From assembly GCF_003148465.1 (NCBI RefSeq), contig NZ_QGGI01000010.1, positions 35,998 through 99,997 of the forward strand: a stretch of DNA of 64,000 nucleotides, given 5' to 3'. Every line of letters begins with the position of its first letter. Position 1 is the first letter of the stretch. Under the pieces are notes generated by a model. It worked only from the letters and a program-made list of their open reading frames with translations, was not told the origin of the DNA and ran no database searches. Made by a program: the position numbers and the translations under genes. Source of the stretch: Oceanotoga teriensis. GTDB taxonomy: Bacteria > Thermotogota > Thermotogae > Petrotogales > Petrotogaceae. Positions 33,730 to 42,762 of the stretch are shown piece by piece.

Positions 33730-35895
33730 ATGGAACTAAAAACTAGAAATTATCATATAATAAAGTATCTTTATGAAACAAAGAATACTACTATAAAAGA
33801 ATTATCTCAAAAATTTCAAGTCAGTCCAAGAACTATAAGATATGATCTTGATGAGATAGAAGAAATTTTAAAAATTTATGAAATAAAATTAATTAGAAAA
33901 CCGCATAAAGGTATCAGTATACAAGGAAAAGATGAAGATTTTCAAAGATTTAAAGAGAATTTTAAAAATACAGAAAATTTTAGCTCTTTTTTAACTAAAG
34001 AAGAGAGAATTATTTTAATTCTTTTTAAATTATTTCAATCTGAAAAACCCCTTCAAATAAAAGATTTTGAAGAACTCTTACTTGTGAGTCCATCTACAAT
34101 ATTGAATGACTTTGATGAAATTGAAATATGGTTAAAAAATAATAATTTAAATCTTATAAGAAAGCCAAATTATGGATTTAAAATTAATGGTGAAGAAATA
34201 AATATAAGGCATGCAATAACATTTTTACTCGAAAATACATCCAGTGAAGGGGAAATTTTAAGGTTTTTAAATATAATACAAAATAATAAACTTGCAGATA
34301 GAAGACTTGAAAAAAATTTTATAAAAGAATTTGATAAATTAATAGGACATATAGATATATTAAAACTTCAAGAAATAGTACATCAAGCTCAAGAAAAATT
34401 AAACTTTAAATTTGCAGACTCTGATTATGCAGCTTTGATAGTTCACATAGCACTTGCTATAAAAAGATTGAGAAATGGTAAAGATATATTTCTTCCAGAA
34501 TCACAACTCATAGAATTAAAAAACACCAAAGAATTTAAAATAGCTAAAGAAGTTTCTTCAATGATTGAAAAGTATTATGATATAAAAGTTCCAGAATCTG
34601 AAATAGGTTTTATAACTTTTCATTTTTTAGGTGCTAAAAAAAGAGAAAAATTGAATAATCCAAACTTTAAAAATAATAAAGATAATGAAATATATGCAAT
34701 AAGTCTTGAAATGTCAAAGATTTTTGAAGAGATAATGAATATAAAAATATCTCAAGATGAAGATATGTTAAGAGGTCTTTATTTACATTTGAAAGCAGCT
34801 CTCAATAGAATAGAGTATAATTTACCTTTAAATAATCCACTTTTAAAAGAAATAAAAGAGAAATATCCCGAAATCTATGATGCAACTAAAAAAGCTTCGA
34901 AATTAATACAATCCAATTTTGCTAAAAATATAGATGAAAATGAGATAGGATATATAGCTTTACATTTTGGGGCTGCAATAGAAAGAAATAAAGAAGAAAA
35001 TCATGAATTCAATGCAGTTCTTGTATGTTCGAGTGGAATAGGTACTACAACTATTCTTGAATCGAGATTGAAAAAAGAGTTTCCAAATATAAAAGTTAAA
35101 AATAAAGCATCCGTTTTTGATTATGAAAAAGAAAGTAATTTGAAAGATATAGATATGATAATAAGTACATTTGAATTAGAAAATGAAAAATTACCAGTTA
35201 TCAAAGTGAATCCACTTTTAAATGAATCCGATATAAAAAAAATATATCAATATATGAAAAATAATGAAAAAACACATAAAACAAAAAAAGAAGAAAAAAA
35301 AATAAATATAGAAGATTTATTAAAAATCATAAAAAAGAGTTCAGAAATTAAAGATGAGAAAAAACTTATAAATAATTTAAAAAAATACTTTACAGAAAAA
35401 GATATAAAAATAAGAGAAAAAAATCTAGCAAAAATTCAACAATACCATTTACAAGATATTTTGAAAGAGAAATATATAAATTCTATAAATAAAGTATTGA
35501 ATTGGAAAGAGGCTATAAAAAAAGCTGGAAAATCTTTATTGAATGATGGAATAATAGAAAAAACATATATAGAAAGTTGTATAAATATAATAGAAGATAA
35601 GGGGCCTTATTCAGTTATAGCACCAGGAGTTAGTTTGATACATGCACATCCAGAAGACGGTGTTAAACATGCTGGATTATCATTATTTATAATAAAAAAG
35701 GGAGTTAATTTTAATCACGAATATGATCCAGTAAAGTTAATATTTCTTTTAGCTGTTAAAGATAAATCAAAACATATACCAGCTATGGGCGAATTATTGA
35801 CTCTATTATATACAGAAAATTTTGTACAAAATATCATAAGTTTTGGAAGTTCTTTAGAAATACTTAATTATATAAAAGATATATTAAAAATTTAA
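33730..35895 (+). CDS. PRD-containing PTS regulator (MtlR/LicR-type: HTH, PRD1, PRD2, EIIB, EIIA)
   Basis: 721 residues. The N-terminal DeoR/Mga-like HTH (TTIKELSQKFQVSPRTIRYDL) is followed by a second HTH-like segment (PLQIKDFEELLLVSPSTILNDF), two PTS regulation domains with conserved His (LIVHIALAIKRL and TFHFLGAKKR; LYLHLKAALNRI and IALHFGAAIERN), an EIIB-like domain with the Cys of VCSSGIGTTTILES, and a C-terminal EIIA domain with His in LIHAHPEDGV. Such proteins are DNA-binding activators whose activity is set by HPr and EII phosphorylation. Encoded inside the operon it presumably controls. Confidence 0.92.
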   Translation: MELKTRNYHIIKYLYETKNTTIKELSQKFQVSPRTIRYDLDEIEEILKIYEIKLIRKPHKGISIQGKDEDFQRFKENFKNTENFSSFLTKEERIILILFKLFQSEKPLQIKDFEELLLVSPSTILNDFDEIEIWLKNNNLNLIRKPNYGFKINGEEINIRHAITFLLENTSSEGEILRFLNIIQNNKLADRRLEKNFIKEFDKLIGHIDILKLQEIVHQAQEKLNFKFADSDYAALIVHIALAIKRLRNGKDIFLPESQLIELKNTKEFKIAKEVSSMIEKYYDIKVPESEIGFITFHFLGAKKREKLNNPNFKNNKDNEIYAISLEMSKIFEEIMNIKISQDEDMLRGLYLHLKAALNRIEYNLPLNNPLLKEIKEKYPEIYDATKKASKLIQSNFAKNIDENEIGYIALHFGAAIERNKEENHEFNAVLVCSSGIGTTTILESRLKKEFPNIKVKNKASVFDYEKESNLKDIDMIISTFELENEKLPVIKVNPLLNESDIKKIYQYMKNNEKTHKTKKEEKKINIEDLLKIIKKSSEIKDEKKLINNLKKYFTEKDIKIREKNLAKIQQYHLQDILKEKYINSINKVLNWKEAIKKAGKSLLNDGIIEKTYIESCINIIEDKGPYSVIAPGVSLIHAHPEDGVKHAGLSLFIIKKGVNFNHEYDPVKLIFLLAVKDKSKHIPAMGELLTLLYTENFVQNIISFGSSLEILNYIKDILKI

Positions 35896-35908
35896 GGAGC
35901 TGAATCAT

Positions 35909-37870
35909 ATGCTAAATAAAGTTGCAAATATTGTTAGAGGTCTAACTGCGGATGCAGTTCAAAAAGCTGGATCAGGTCATCCTGGAATGCCTCTTGGATG
36001 TGCTGAAATAGGTGCAGTTTTGTTTTCGGGAATTATAAAAAATACTAATGAAAATGATAAATGGATAAATAGAGATAGATTTGTTTTATCAGCAGGCCAT
36101 GGTTCTATGCTATTATATTCATATTTATATTTAAATGGATATATATCTCTTGAAGACATAAAAAATTTCAAACAGCTCGATTCTATAACTCCTGGGCATC
36201 CAGAATATGGTGTAACACCTGGAGTAGATTGTTCAACAGGTCCTCTTGGTCAAGGTTTTTCTAATGCTGTTGGAATGGCAATTGCTGAAAAAATGCTTGC
36301 AGAAAGATATAATACTGAAAAACATAAAATAATAGATCATTATACATATACAATAGTTGGTGATGGATGTTTGATGGAAGGTATATCTACTGAAGCAGCA
36401 TCCATAGCTGGCCATCTCGGTTTAGAAAAATTAATAGTTATATATGATAGCAATAAAATAACCATAGAAGGCAATACCGATATTGCATTTACAGAAAATA
36501 TTGCAAAAAAATTTGAATCATTGAATTGGAATGTAATTGAAAATATAGATGGACATGATATAAAACAAATAGAAAAAGCAATAAATGATGCTAAAATTCA
36601 AAAAGAAAAACCTACAATAATAATAGCCAAAACAAATATAGCAAAATATGCTCCAACTAAACAAGATACAAAAGAAGCTCACGGATCTCCACTTGGAGAA
36701 GATGAAATAATAGGATTAAAAAGAAATATAAATATACCAGAAAATGAAAAATTTTATATTACAGAAGATGTTTTAGAATATTTTCAAAAAATACAAAAAG
36801 AACAAAAAGATAATTATATAAAATGGGAGAAAACATTTGAAGAATGGTCAAAAGAAAATCCTAAAAAATTGAAGAATTTTGAGCAAGGATTAAATCTTTC
36901 ATTTGATGAAAATTTAATAGAGAATATTATAAATAAAAAACAAAAAAATCCGATAGCAACAAGAAAAGCATCAGGTGAAATTTTGAATATAATCTCTGAA
37001 GATTTAGATTATTTAATAGGAGGATCTGCAGATTTAGGACCATCAACAAATACAGTGATAAACAATAGTAATTATATAAATAAAGATGATTTTTCTCAAA
37101 GGAATATACATTTTGGAATAAGAGAACACGCAATGGGAGCAATAGTAAATGGAATAGCTTTACATGGTGGATTTAGAGTTTTTTGTTCAACATATCTCGT
37201 GTTTTCTGATTATATGAGAAATCCAATAAGAATGGCAGCTTTGATGAATTTACCAGTTATTTTTATATATACCCATGATTCAATATATGTTGGAGGAGAT
37301 GGTCCAACACATGAACCAGTAGAACAGATAGAATCTTTAAGACTCATACCTAATTTAAATGTAATAAGACCGGCAGATTCTGATGAAGTTAAAACGGCTT
37401 GGCTTAGAGTTTTAAAAGAAACCAATAAACCTACAGTACTTATAATGAGTAGACAAGATCTCAATTATAATGAAAAAAATACAGATTTCAAAGATTCAAT
37501 AAAAGGTGGATATATAGTTAAAAAGATGAAGAATCCTAAAATAGTTCTCATAGGATCGGGATCAGAAGTTAATTTATGTTATAAAATATCAGAAAAGCTA
37601 TTGAATAAAGGAATTGAAAATAATATTGTATCTATCCCAGATAGAGAAAAGTTTTTAAATCAAAATGAAGAATATATAAATCAAATTCTACCGCAAGATA
37701 TGGATAGAATAGTTTTAGAAGCGGGAAGAGTTGATGCCTGGTATAAGTTAAAGAATAACAACAACTTCATCGCCATCGGAGTGGACAGATTTGGACTCTC
37801 CGGTGATGGTGATGAACTTGCAAAAAGATACGGTTTTGATATAGATAAAATAATAAATCAAATTAAATAA
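35909..37870 (+). CDS. tkt: Transketolase
   Basis: 653 residues, full-length single-chain transketolase. Motifs: SGHPGMPLGCAEIG, SAGHGSMLLYSYLYL, TPGHPEYG, TGPLGQGFSNAVGMA, the thiamine diphosphate motif VGDGCLMEG through DSNKITIEG, the catalytic His in KEAHGSPLG, and GIREHAMGAIVNGIALHG. It transfers two-carbon units between pentose, tetrose and hexose phosphates. As last gene of the PTS operon (13 bp after the regulator), it points to a substrate entering the pentose phosphate pathway. Whether it is the only transketolase of the cell cannot be seen. Confidence 0.95.
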   Translation: MLNKVANIVRGLTADAVQKAGSGHPGMPLGCAEIGAVLFSGIIKNTNENDKWINRDRFVLSAGHGSMLLYSYLYLNGYISLEDIKNFKQLDSITPGHPEYGVTPGVDCSTGPLGQGFSNAVGMAIAEKMLAERYNTEKHKIIDHYTYTIVGDGCLMEGISTEAASIAGHLGLEKLIVIYDSNKITIEGNTDIAFTENIAKKFESLNWNVIENIDGHDIKQIEKAINDAKIQKEKPTIIIAKTNIAKYAPTKQDTKEAHGSPLGEDEIIGLKRNINIPENEKFYITEDVLEYFQKIQKEQKDNYIKWEKTFEEWSKENPKKLKNFEQGLNLSFDENLIENIINKKQKNPIATRKASGEILNIISEDLDYLIGGSADLGPSTNTVINNSNYINKDDFSQRNIHFGIREHAMGAIVNGIALHGGFRVFCSTYLVFSDYMRNPIRMAALMNLPVIFIYTHDSIYVGGDGPTHEPVEQIESLRLIPNLNVIRPADSDEVKTAWLRVLKETNKPTVLIMSRQDLNYNEKNTDFKDSIKGGYIVKKMKNPKIVLIGSGSEVNLCYKISEKLLNKGIENNIVSIPDREKFLNQNEEYINQILPQDMDRIVLEAGRVDAWYKLKNNNNFIAIGVDRFGLSGDGDELAKRYGFDIDKIINQIK

Positions 37871-37877
37871 ACATAAA

Positions 37878-37927
37878 AATACCGATTACTTTGATAAGAA
37901 TTTTTTAAAGTAGTCGGTATTTTTTTA
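37878..37927 (+). terminator. Terminator after transketolase, shared with the convergent gene
   Basis: AATACCGA-T-TACTTT pairs with AAAGTA-G-TCGGTATT, followed by T7. It overlaps the stop of the convergent acyltransferase gene. Confidence 0.85.
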
Positions 37928-38824
37928 ATATTTTTTTATATTATTTATAAATTTTTCATGATCTATTGCGAAGTTACCAGAAACATGTTGGGAATCTAAT
38001 ACATTCTTTGTTACAACAGATCCCATAGAAATATAGGCATCATTTCCAATTTTTATTCTATTTCTTATAGTACTCCCAGGTCCAATCCAGCAGTTACTTC
38101 CTATATCAACCATGCCCGTTATATTTACAGAAGCACCTATACGAGTATATCTTTTTATATGAACTCCATGTGCAATATAAACGAGATTATCTGTGAAAAC
38201 TTCATCTTCTATAATAGTATTTCTTGTATGGAAAAGACCTTTTGCAACTGTATTATTTGCTTGAAGTTCTACATTATTACCTATTATTAGTTGTCCGCCA
38301 TGTTTTACGACTTTCATGATGCCATTCAATTTACAAACTTCAAATCCAGAAGTTGATAAAACTGTTCCAGAACGTATAATAGTATTATCTCCTATGATTG
38401 TATGAGGATGAATTATAACACCGGGTTCTATTATACAATTCTTACCTATTTTAACACTTTTTTCAGAAATATAAGCATGGTTAGAAATTATCGAAGTTGA
38501 ATCTATTACATTATCAAAATCTTTTATAAAAAGATTATTTTCAACCGTGTAATTATGAAATAAAAAAAATAGTTCTTTGGGATTTTCATCCAATATAATA
38601 CCGAATCTATGAGGATATTTTTTTTCTATTTCAGAATGTAATTCTTTTTTGGTTACTATACAAGTAATGTTTTCATTTTGCAAATTATCTATAAATTTTA
38701 TATTTGAAAAAAAAGTTAAACAATTTTTCTGAGGTATATCTCCCATTTTAGATAAATGATCAAAATAGCCTTCGCTAATTATATGACCTCTGTTTATAGC
38801 TTTTGAAATATCATATAAATGCAT
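37925..38824 (-). CDS. LpxD-like hexapeptide-repeat acyltransferase
   Basis: 299 residues. The N-terminal 90-residue domain resembles the uridine-binding domain of LpxD (LTFFSNIKFIDNLQNENITCIVT), followed from about residue 105 by left-handed beta-helix repeats ([IV]-G-x-x-x-x-I) and the catalytic-type His in VYIAHGVHIK. LpxD adds an acyl chain to UDP-glucosamine in lipid A synthesis; Thermotogota are not known to make lipid A, so the acceptor is probably another nucleotide-sugar for a surface glycan or lipid. The start overlaps the unknown gene upstream by 14 bp. Function beyond the fold is open. Confidence 0.75.
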   Translation of the reverse strand: MHLYDISKAINRGHIISEGYFDHLSKMGDIPQKNCLTFFSNIKFIDNLQNENITCIVTKKELHSEIEKKYPHRFGIILDENPKELFFLFHNYTVENNLFIKDFDNVIDSTSIISNHAYISEKSVKIGKNCIIEPGVIIHPHTIIGDNTIIRSGTVLSTSGFEVCKLNGIMKVVKHGGQLIIGNNVELQANNTVAKGLFHTRNTIIEDEVFTDNLVYIAHGVHIKRYTRIGASVNITGMVDIGSNCWIGPGSTIRNRIKIGNDAYISMGSVVTKNVLDSQHVSGNFAIDHEKFINNIKKY

Positions 38825-39374
38825 TTAGATCATCCTTATGTTTCTTCTTTTCTTCTTCGTCCTCAAATGTTATATTTAAAAACAATTGTTTATTTTTTTC
38901 TTTTCCTGGAAAGTATGTTTCTATACCAAGTTTCTCATTTAATTCAACTTCTTTTTTTTCTTTTAAAGATAAATTATTCATCTTTGCTTTTTGCTTTTTT
39001 TCTTCTTTTTCTTTTTCATCTCCAAGAACGAGATTTTCTTCAATTTTTTCTTTATATTCTTTTATTGCTTTTAATATTTCTGCAATTTTTTGATTAGTTG
39101 TAAATAAATCTTCATTTACAAACAAATTTTTTGTATAATTCTCATGATTATTTTCGATTATTCTTTTTTCAATATTTAAGTTGTTTCCCATAGAGGTATA
39201 AGATTCTAATTTATTATTAATAAAATTTCTTGAAATTATTTTAGAGTTAGGAATAGAATTATCTTTTTCTTTTAAAGAACCTTCAAAATTCAAAGAATTA
39301 GAAAAATCAAAAGATTTTTTATTCAAGTTCAAATAATATTTATTATTGTATATATTATCATTAATTATTTTCAT
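38811..39374 (-). CDS. Unknown Lys/Glu/Asn-rich protein
   Basis: 187 residues, not recognised. GAGGTGAT precedes two adjacent ATG codons (39377, 39374); the second is better spaced. No signal peptide or membrane helix. N-terminal half rich in Asn and Ser, then a strongly charged probable coiled coil (about residues 95-145, EKEKEEKKQKAK). Translationally coupled to the LpxD-like gene. No function proposed. Confidence 0.65.
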   Translation of the reverse strand: MKIINDNIYNNKYYLNLNKKSFDFSNSLNFEGSLKEKDNSIPNSKIISRNFINNKLESYTSMGNNLNIEKRIIENNHENYTKNLFVNEDLFTTNQKIAEILKAIKEYKEKIEENLVLGDEKEKEEKKQKAKMNNLSLKEKKEVELNEKLGIETYFPGKEKNKQLFLNITFEDEEEKKKHKDDLNAFI

Positions 39375-39440
39375 CATATATCACCTCAATATATAATTCT
39401 ATTATATTATATATTAATCCTTTAAAAAATATTTAATAAC

Positions 39441-39469
39441 TTGACATAAAAATGAATAAATTATATAAT
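39441..39469 (+). promoter_or_regulatory. Consensus promoter of the trp leader and trpX
   Basis: TTGACA (39441-39446), 17-bp spacer, TATAAT (39464-39469): a perfect sigma-A consensus. Transcription would begin near 39476, about 20 bases before the leader peptide ATG. Confidence 0.85.
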
Positions 39470-39494
39470 AAGATATTAAAAGGAGTGAATTCAA

Positions 39495-39551
39495 ATGTTT
39501 GAAAGTAATTACTCAAATTTTAATATGAACAATTGGTGGTGGCATCTTTAA
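39495..39551 (+). CDS. trpL: Tryptophan leader peptide
   Basis: An 18-codon ORF, MFESNYSNFNMNNWWWHL, with AGGAG nine bases before its ATG. Codons 14-16 are three consecutive TGG (39534-39542). The stop TAA (39549-39551) lies in the loop of the first leader hairpin. Three Trp codons in a row in a short ORF between a consensus promoter and a terminator is the signature of ribosome-mediated attenuation: ribosomes stall at the TGG run when charged tRNA-Trp is scarce. The controlled gene is the TrpX-like binding protein at 39678. Too short to appear in normal gene calls. Confidence 0.9.
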   Translation: MFESNYSNFNMNNWWWHL

Positions 39552-39609
39552 GGGTGCCCTGTTTTTGTATATAAATAATAGAGGCATCCATTTATGGATG
39601 CCTCTTTTT
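39537..39609 (+). promoter_or_regulatory. Trp attenuator (regions 1-4) with terminator
   Basis: Region 1 GGCATC (39541-39546, starting in the last Trp codon) pairs with region 2 GGTGCC (39553-39558) around the stop codon. Region 2 (GGGTGCC, 39552-39558) can instead pair with region 3 GGCATCC (39583-39589, one G-U). Region 3 GAGGCATCC (39581-39589) pairs perfectly over 9 bp with region 4 GGATGCCTC (39596-39604) and is followed by T5, an intrinsic terminator. Stalling on the Trp codons would cover region 1, free region 2 and favour the 2:3 antiterminator. This is the classic three-way switch. Confidence 0.85.
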
Positions 39610-39615
39610 AATTGA

Positions 39616-39653
39616 AAATACCCTTCCTTTAAAAAGAGGAAGGGTATTTTTTT
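39616..39653 (+). terminator. Second tandem terminator before trpX
   Basis: AAATACCCTTCC pairs with GGAAGGGTATTT (39638-39649) and is followed by a T-run. The bases AAAAAGAGG (39631-39639), which include the start of its right arm, are a perfect complement of CCTCTTTTT (39601-39609), i.e. region 4 plus the T-run of the first terminator. When region 4 is free, this alternative pairing would weaken the second terminator as well. Confidence 0.8.
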
Positions 39654-39677
39654 ATAATTTTTTGGAGGTTGATTGGT

Positions 39678-40610
39678 ATGAAAAAAATCTTTTTAATTGT
39701 TTTTTTAATTTTTACCATTAACGTTTTTTCTTTGAAAGTAGGTATAACTCAGATTATTGAACATCCAGCCTTAAATCTTATATATGAAGGAATAGTTGAT
39801 AAACTTCAAGAAGAAAATATAGAAATAGAAGTAGACTATCAAAATGCACAAGGATTATTTCAAAATGCAGTTATAATAGCTAAAAAATTTAATTTAGAAT
39901 GTGATTATATAATTGCAATAACTACACCATCAGCTCAAGCTGCAAAAACAGAGATAAAAGAAAAACCTTTAATTTTTTCCGCAATAAATGATCCAATAGG
40001 TGCTGGATTAATTGAACACTATGGTAAAAACAATGGAAATATAGCCGGTATAAGTGATATGTTGCCAGTTGAAACTCATTTAAAATTGATAAAAAAAGTT
40101 TCACCACAGGCAAAAAATATAGCAATACTATATAATCCGGGTGAAGCTAATTCAGTATTATTAGTAAAAAAAGCAAAAAAAATATCTAAAAATTTAGATC
40201 AAAATATTTTAGATATAACTGGAACAAATATAAATGAAATGATAACATCTATAAATTCAAATTTAAATAAAATAGATGCTGTATATCTTATAACAGATAA
40301 TCTCGCTGCATCTGGAATTGAAATAATTTCAGATATTTTTTATGAAAATAAAATACCTATATTTTCTTCAGATATAGATATGGCAAAAAAATCAGCTGTT
40401 ATAGGTTTTGGTTTTGATTATTATACATTTGGTAAAGCAACTGCCGATATGCTCATAGAATTAATAGATGGAAAAAATATCAAAGAAATAGAATCAAAGC
40501 TTATAGATTCAAAATATTTAAAATTATATATAAATTTATCCAGAGCTGAAAATTGTGATATAAAAATATCTAAAAAATTTTTAGATAATGCAGATATGAT
40601 ACAAAAATAA
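39678..40610 (+). CDS. trpX: ABC transporter substrate-binding protein, TrpX family (DUF534)
   Basis: 310 residues from ATG 39678 (GGAGG nine bases upstream; the in-frame TTG at 39669 directly abuts the ribosome site). A signal peptide (MKKIFLIVFLIFTINVFS) is followed by the family pattern VGITQIIEHPALNLIYEGI, the periplasmic-binding fold with ITTPSAQAA, FSAINDPIGAGLI, ILYNPGEANS, VYLITDNLAASG and AVIGFGFDYYTFGKATADM. The family includes the tryptophan-binding TrpX. The Trp leader attenuator upstream independently supports tryptophan as ligand. A hairpin follows, and no permease or ATPase gene is adjacent, so the rest of the transporter is encoded elsewhere. Confidence 0.9.
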   Translation: MKKIFLIVFLIFTINVFSLKVGITQIIEHPALNLIYEGIVDKLQEENIEIEVDYQNAQGLFQNAVIIAKKFNLECDYIIAITTPSAQAAKTEIKEKPLIFSAINDPIGAGLIEHYGKNNGNIAGISDMLPVETHLKLIKKVSPQAKNIAILYNPGEANSVLLVKKAKKISKNLDQNILDITGTNINEMITSINSNLNKIDAVYLITDNLAASGIEIISDIFYENKIPIFSSDIDMAKKSAVIGFGFDYYTFGKATADMLIELIDGKNIKEIESKLIDSKYLKLYINLSRAENCDIKISKKFLDNADMIQK

Positions 40611-40612
40611 AA

Positions 40613-40646
40613 AGGAAGCTTAAAAAAGCTTCCTAATTCTTATTTT
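40613..40646 (+). terminator. Hairpin terminator after trpX
   Basis: Perfect 9-bp stem AGGAAGCTT / AAGCTTCCT with AAAA loop, followed by a T-rich but interrupted tail (AATTCTTATTTT). Confidence 0.75.
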
Positions 40647-40886
40647 AAGGATTCCCATCAGACCTAATATATTTCAAATGTTTCAAAGTTACAGAAAATC
40701 GAGTCAATTTTAAAAATGCCATAATACGAATAAAAACAGTTCTTGCAAATAATTAAATACCTACTTTCATAAATTATAAAAAAGATTATACACTCATAAC
40801 AATGATTAATTTTTGTTACTTAGAACTTAGTTAAAAAATAAACCAATACAAACGAATTACTCAGTTACATTCGGTCTGATGGGAAT
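40645..40886 (-). mobile_element. Decayed insertion sequence with terminal inverted repeats
   Basis: A perfect 14-bp inverted repeat bounds 236 bp: ATTCCCATCAGACC (40651-40664) and GGTCTGATGGGAAT (40873-40886). On the minus strand an open frame of about 35 codons (to the stop TAA at 40647-40645) ends LKHLKYIRSDGNP, running through the left repeat; it uses Arg codons CGT and CGA, rare in this genome, and looks like the C-terminus of a transposase. The rest of the coding part is missing. No target-site duplication is evident. I read it as an internally deleted IS or MITE-like relic; the family is not known to me (the CCCATCA core recalls IS4-type ends, weakly). Confidence 0.55.
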
Positions 40887-41083
40887 TTTTTACCTACAAA
40901 AAATAATTTTAAAATCATTGAGATAAGAAATAATCTTATATAAATAATATATTATTATTATGTGTTAAAAATTGCGTTTTAGTTACTTTTTCGAAACGAA
41001 AAGAATTGAAAAATTTATTCAAATTATTGTATATTAATGATAAAATATAATTGACTGTTCATAAAAAATGGGGAGGAAAATAT
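40887..41083 (+). promoter_or_regulatory. Upstream region of the first chemoreceptor gene
   Basis: No gene seen. A short hairpin TTTTCG-AAA-CGAAAA lies at about 40988-41002. A plausible promoter is TTATTG (41024-41029), 16-bp spacer, TATAAT (41046-41051), about 33 bp before the ATG at 41084. Confidence 0.5.
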
Positions 41084-42574
41084 ATGAATAAAGATTTTTT
41101 TAAAAGAATTCATAAGTTTGTATTGGGATTTATCATATTATTCTCAATAGCCATTACAACTTTTAGTTATATATCTACGGGTGTTGAGAATGGATCTAAA
41201 ACATTAATTGCAATAATAGGTGTGATTATTGTATCTATAATAGTATATTTTTTAAAATTTAATGATAATATTAAAGGTTTCATATTAACATTAATTCCTG
41301 TTTTAGGAGTTTATTTAAAAACTTTTTCAGCAAATTATGGAACTCTTTATAATCCAATAATAATATTAGGATCTTTGATATTATTAGCTATGTATTTTGA
41401 TTTTAAATCTGTACTGATACTTGCAATATTTAATGATATAGTTTTAATAACAGCTTATAATATAAATCCAATATTAATATTTGGAGATATAAATCAAGAA
41501 AAAATTTTAGGAAGTTTTGTAATGGTTATTATAACTATAAATCTCAATGTATTCACATTATATATGATAACAAAATGGGGAAATCAAGCTATATTAAATG
41601 CTGAAAAAAAATCTGAAGAAAGTTTTAATTTATATGAAAATATTAAAAATATAGCTTTGAAATCCAATGAAAAAACTATTGAAATAGATAAAAATACAAA
41701 TGTATTAAAAAATATATCTGTTCAAAATGCTCAAAATTCTAATGATTTGAAAGAAAGTTCAAAAAGTCTTGATGAATCAACAGAATATTTAATAGCCTCT
41801 GTACAAGAGATTAATTCTAAAATTGAAGAAATTTCTAATAATTCAAAAGAAATAGAAAATTTCACAATAGAAATGTCCAATAAATCAAATGATTCTATTA
41901 AATTATCAGAAGATGGTGAAACGACTTTAAGAAATGTTAAAAATATAATAGAAAAAGCTTTAAAAAACTCTGTAGAAACAGAAAAACTTTCAAAAGAAAT
42001 GGAAGAAAGCTCAGAAAATATAGAACTTATAACTCAAACGATTCAATCTATTACTGAACAAACAAATCTTTTAGCCTTAAATGCAGCAATAGAAGCAGCT
42101 CGTGCAGGAGAAGCAGGAAAAGGATTTGCAGTAGTTGCAGATGAAATAAGAAATCTGGCAGAAGAATCAAAAAAAGCTACTGGAAAAATAGCTCAAATAC
42201 TTACAAATATAAAAAAACAGTCAAAAGATCTCAGTTCAGCGGCGAATGAAACAGATGAAGTTGTTAATCAAATAAATTATGAATCAGAAGAATTAAGACA
42301 AAAATTTAACAAAATCACAAATATGTTGATAACTATAGACTCTAATTTAAATAGACTTCAAAATAATACAAAAGATCAAAATGATTCTATTTATCATATA
42401 AATGAAGAAATGAAATCCATAGAATCAGTTGTTTCAAATATAAAAAATAAAACAGAAAATCTTGAAAATATTTCAAAAGTACAGAATAAACAATCTTTAA
42501 AAATAAATGATATAGCCGAAAAATTGTTTAATAATACAAAAATACTCATAGAAATGATACAAAATAATGGATAA
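41084..42574 (+). CDS. Methyl-accepting chemotaxis-like protein with six N-terminal membrane helices
   Basis: 496 residues from ATG 41084 (GGGGAGG upstream); the frame is open back to a TTG at 41051, which lies at the promoter and is unlikely. Residues 10-175 form six closely spaced membrane segments without a periplasmic sensor domain. The rest is a cytoplasmic signalling coiled coil with the conserved hairpin tip [40 protein letters not shown]. No HAMP domain is evident. It probably senses a membrane-linked or internal signal and controls CheA; no che genes are near. Confidence 0.9.
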   Translation: MNKDFFKRIHKFVLGFIILFSIAITTFSYISTGVENGSKTLIAIIGVIIVSIIVYFLKFNDNIKGFILTLIPVLGVYLKTFSANYGTLYNPIIILGSLILLAMYFDFKSVLILAIFNDIVLITAYNINPILIFGDINQEKILGSFVMVIITINLNVFTLYMITKWGNQAILNAEKKSEESFNLYENIKNIALKSNEKTIEIDKNTNVLKNISVQNAQNSNDLKESSKSLDESTEYLIASVQEINSKIEEISNNSKEIENFTIEMSNKSNDSIKLSEDGETTLRNVKNIIEKALKNSVETEKLSKEMEESSENIELITQTIQSITEQTNLLALNAAIEAARAGEAGKGFAVVADEIRNLAEESKKATGKIAQILTNIKKQSKDLSSAANETDEVVNQINYESEELRQKFNKITNMLITIDSNLNRLQNNTKDQNDSIYHINEEMKSIESVVSNIKNKTENLENISKVQNKQSLKINDIAEKLFNNTKILIEMIQNNG

Positions 42575-42762
42575 ATTAAATTAGCGAATTATTTAATCAA
42601 GTGTTATAATTAATTTTTATTTAAAATTTAATCGATTCTCTAAAAAAGAGTTAAATCTTTTTAAAGATAAAAAAACAAATATGTATTAAAATTTGAATGA
42701 TAAGTTATTATTTGTGATTTTTGAGGGAATTATATCTTTATATTTTAAAGGGGGCTTATAAG

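Noticed and set aside
41051..41083. TTG start for the first chemoreceptor
   Set aside because: It overlaps the probable -10 box; ATG 41084 has the ribosome site.
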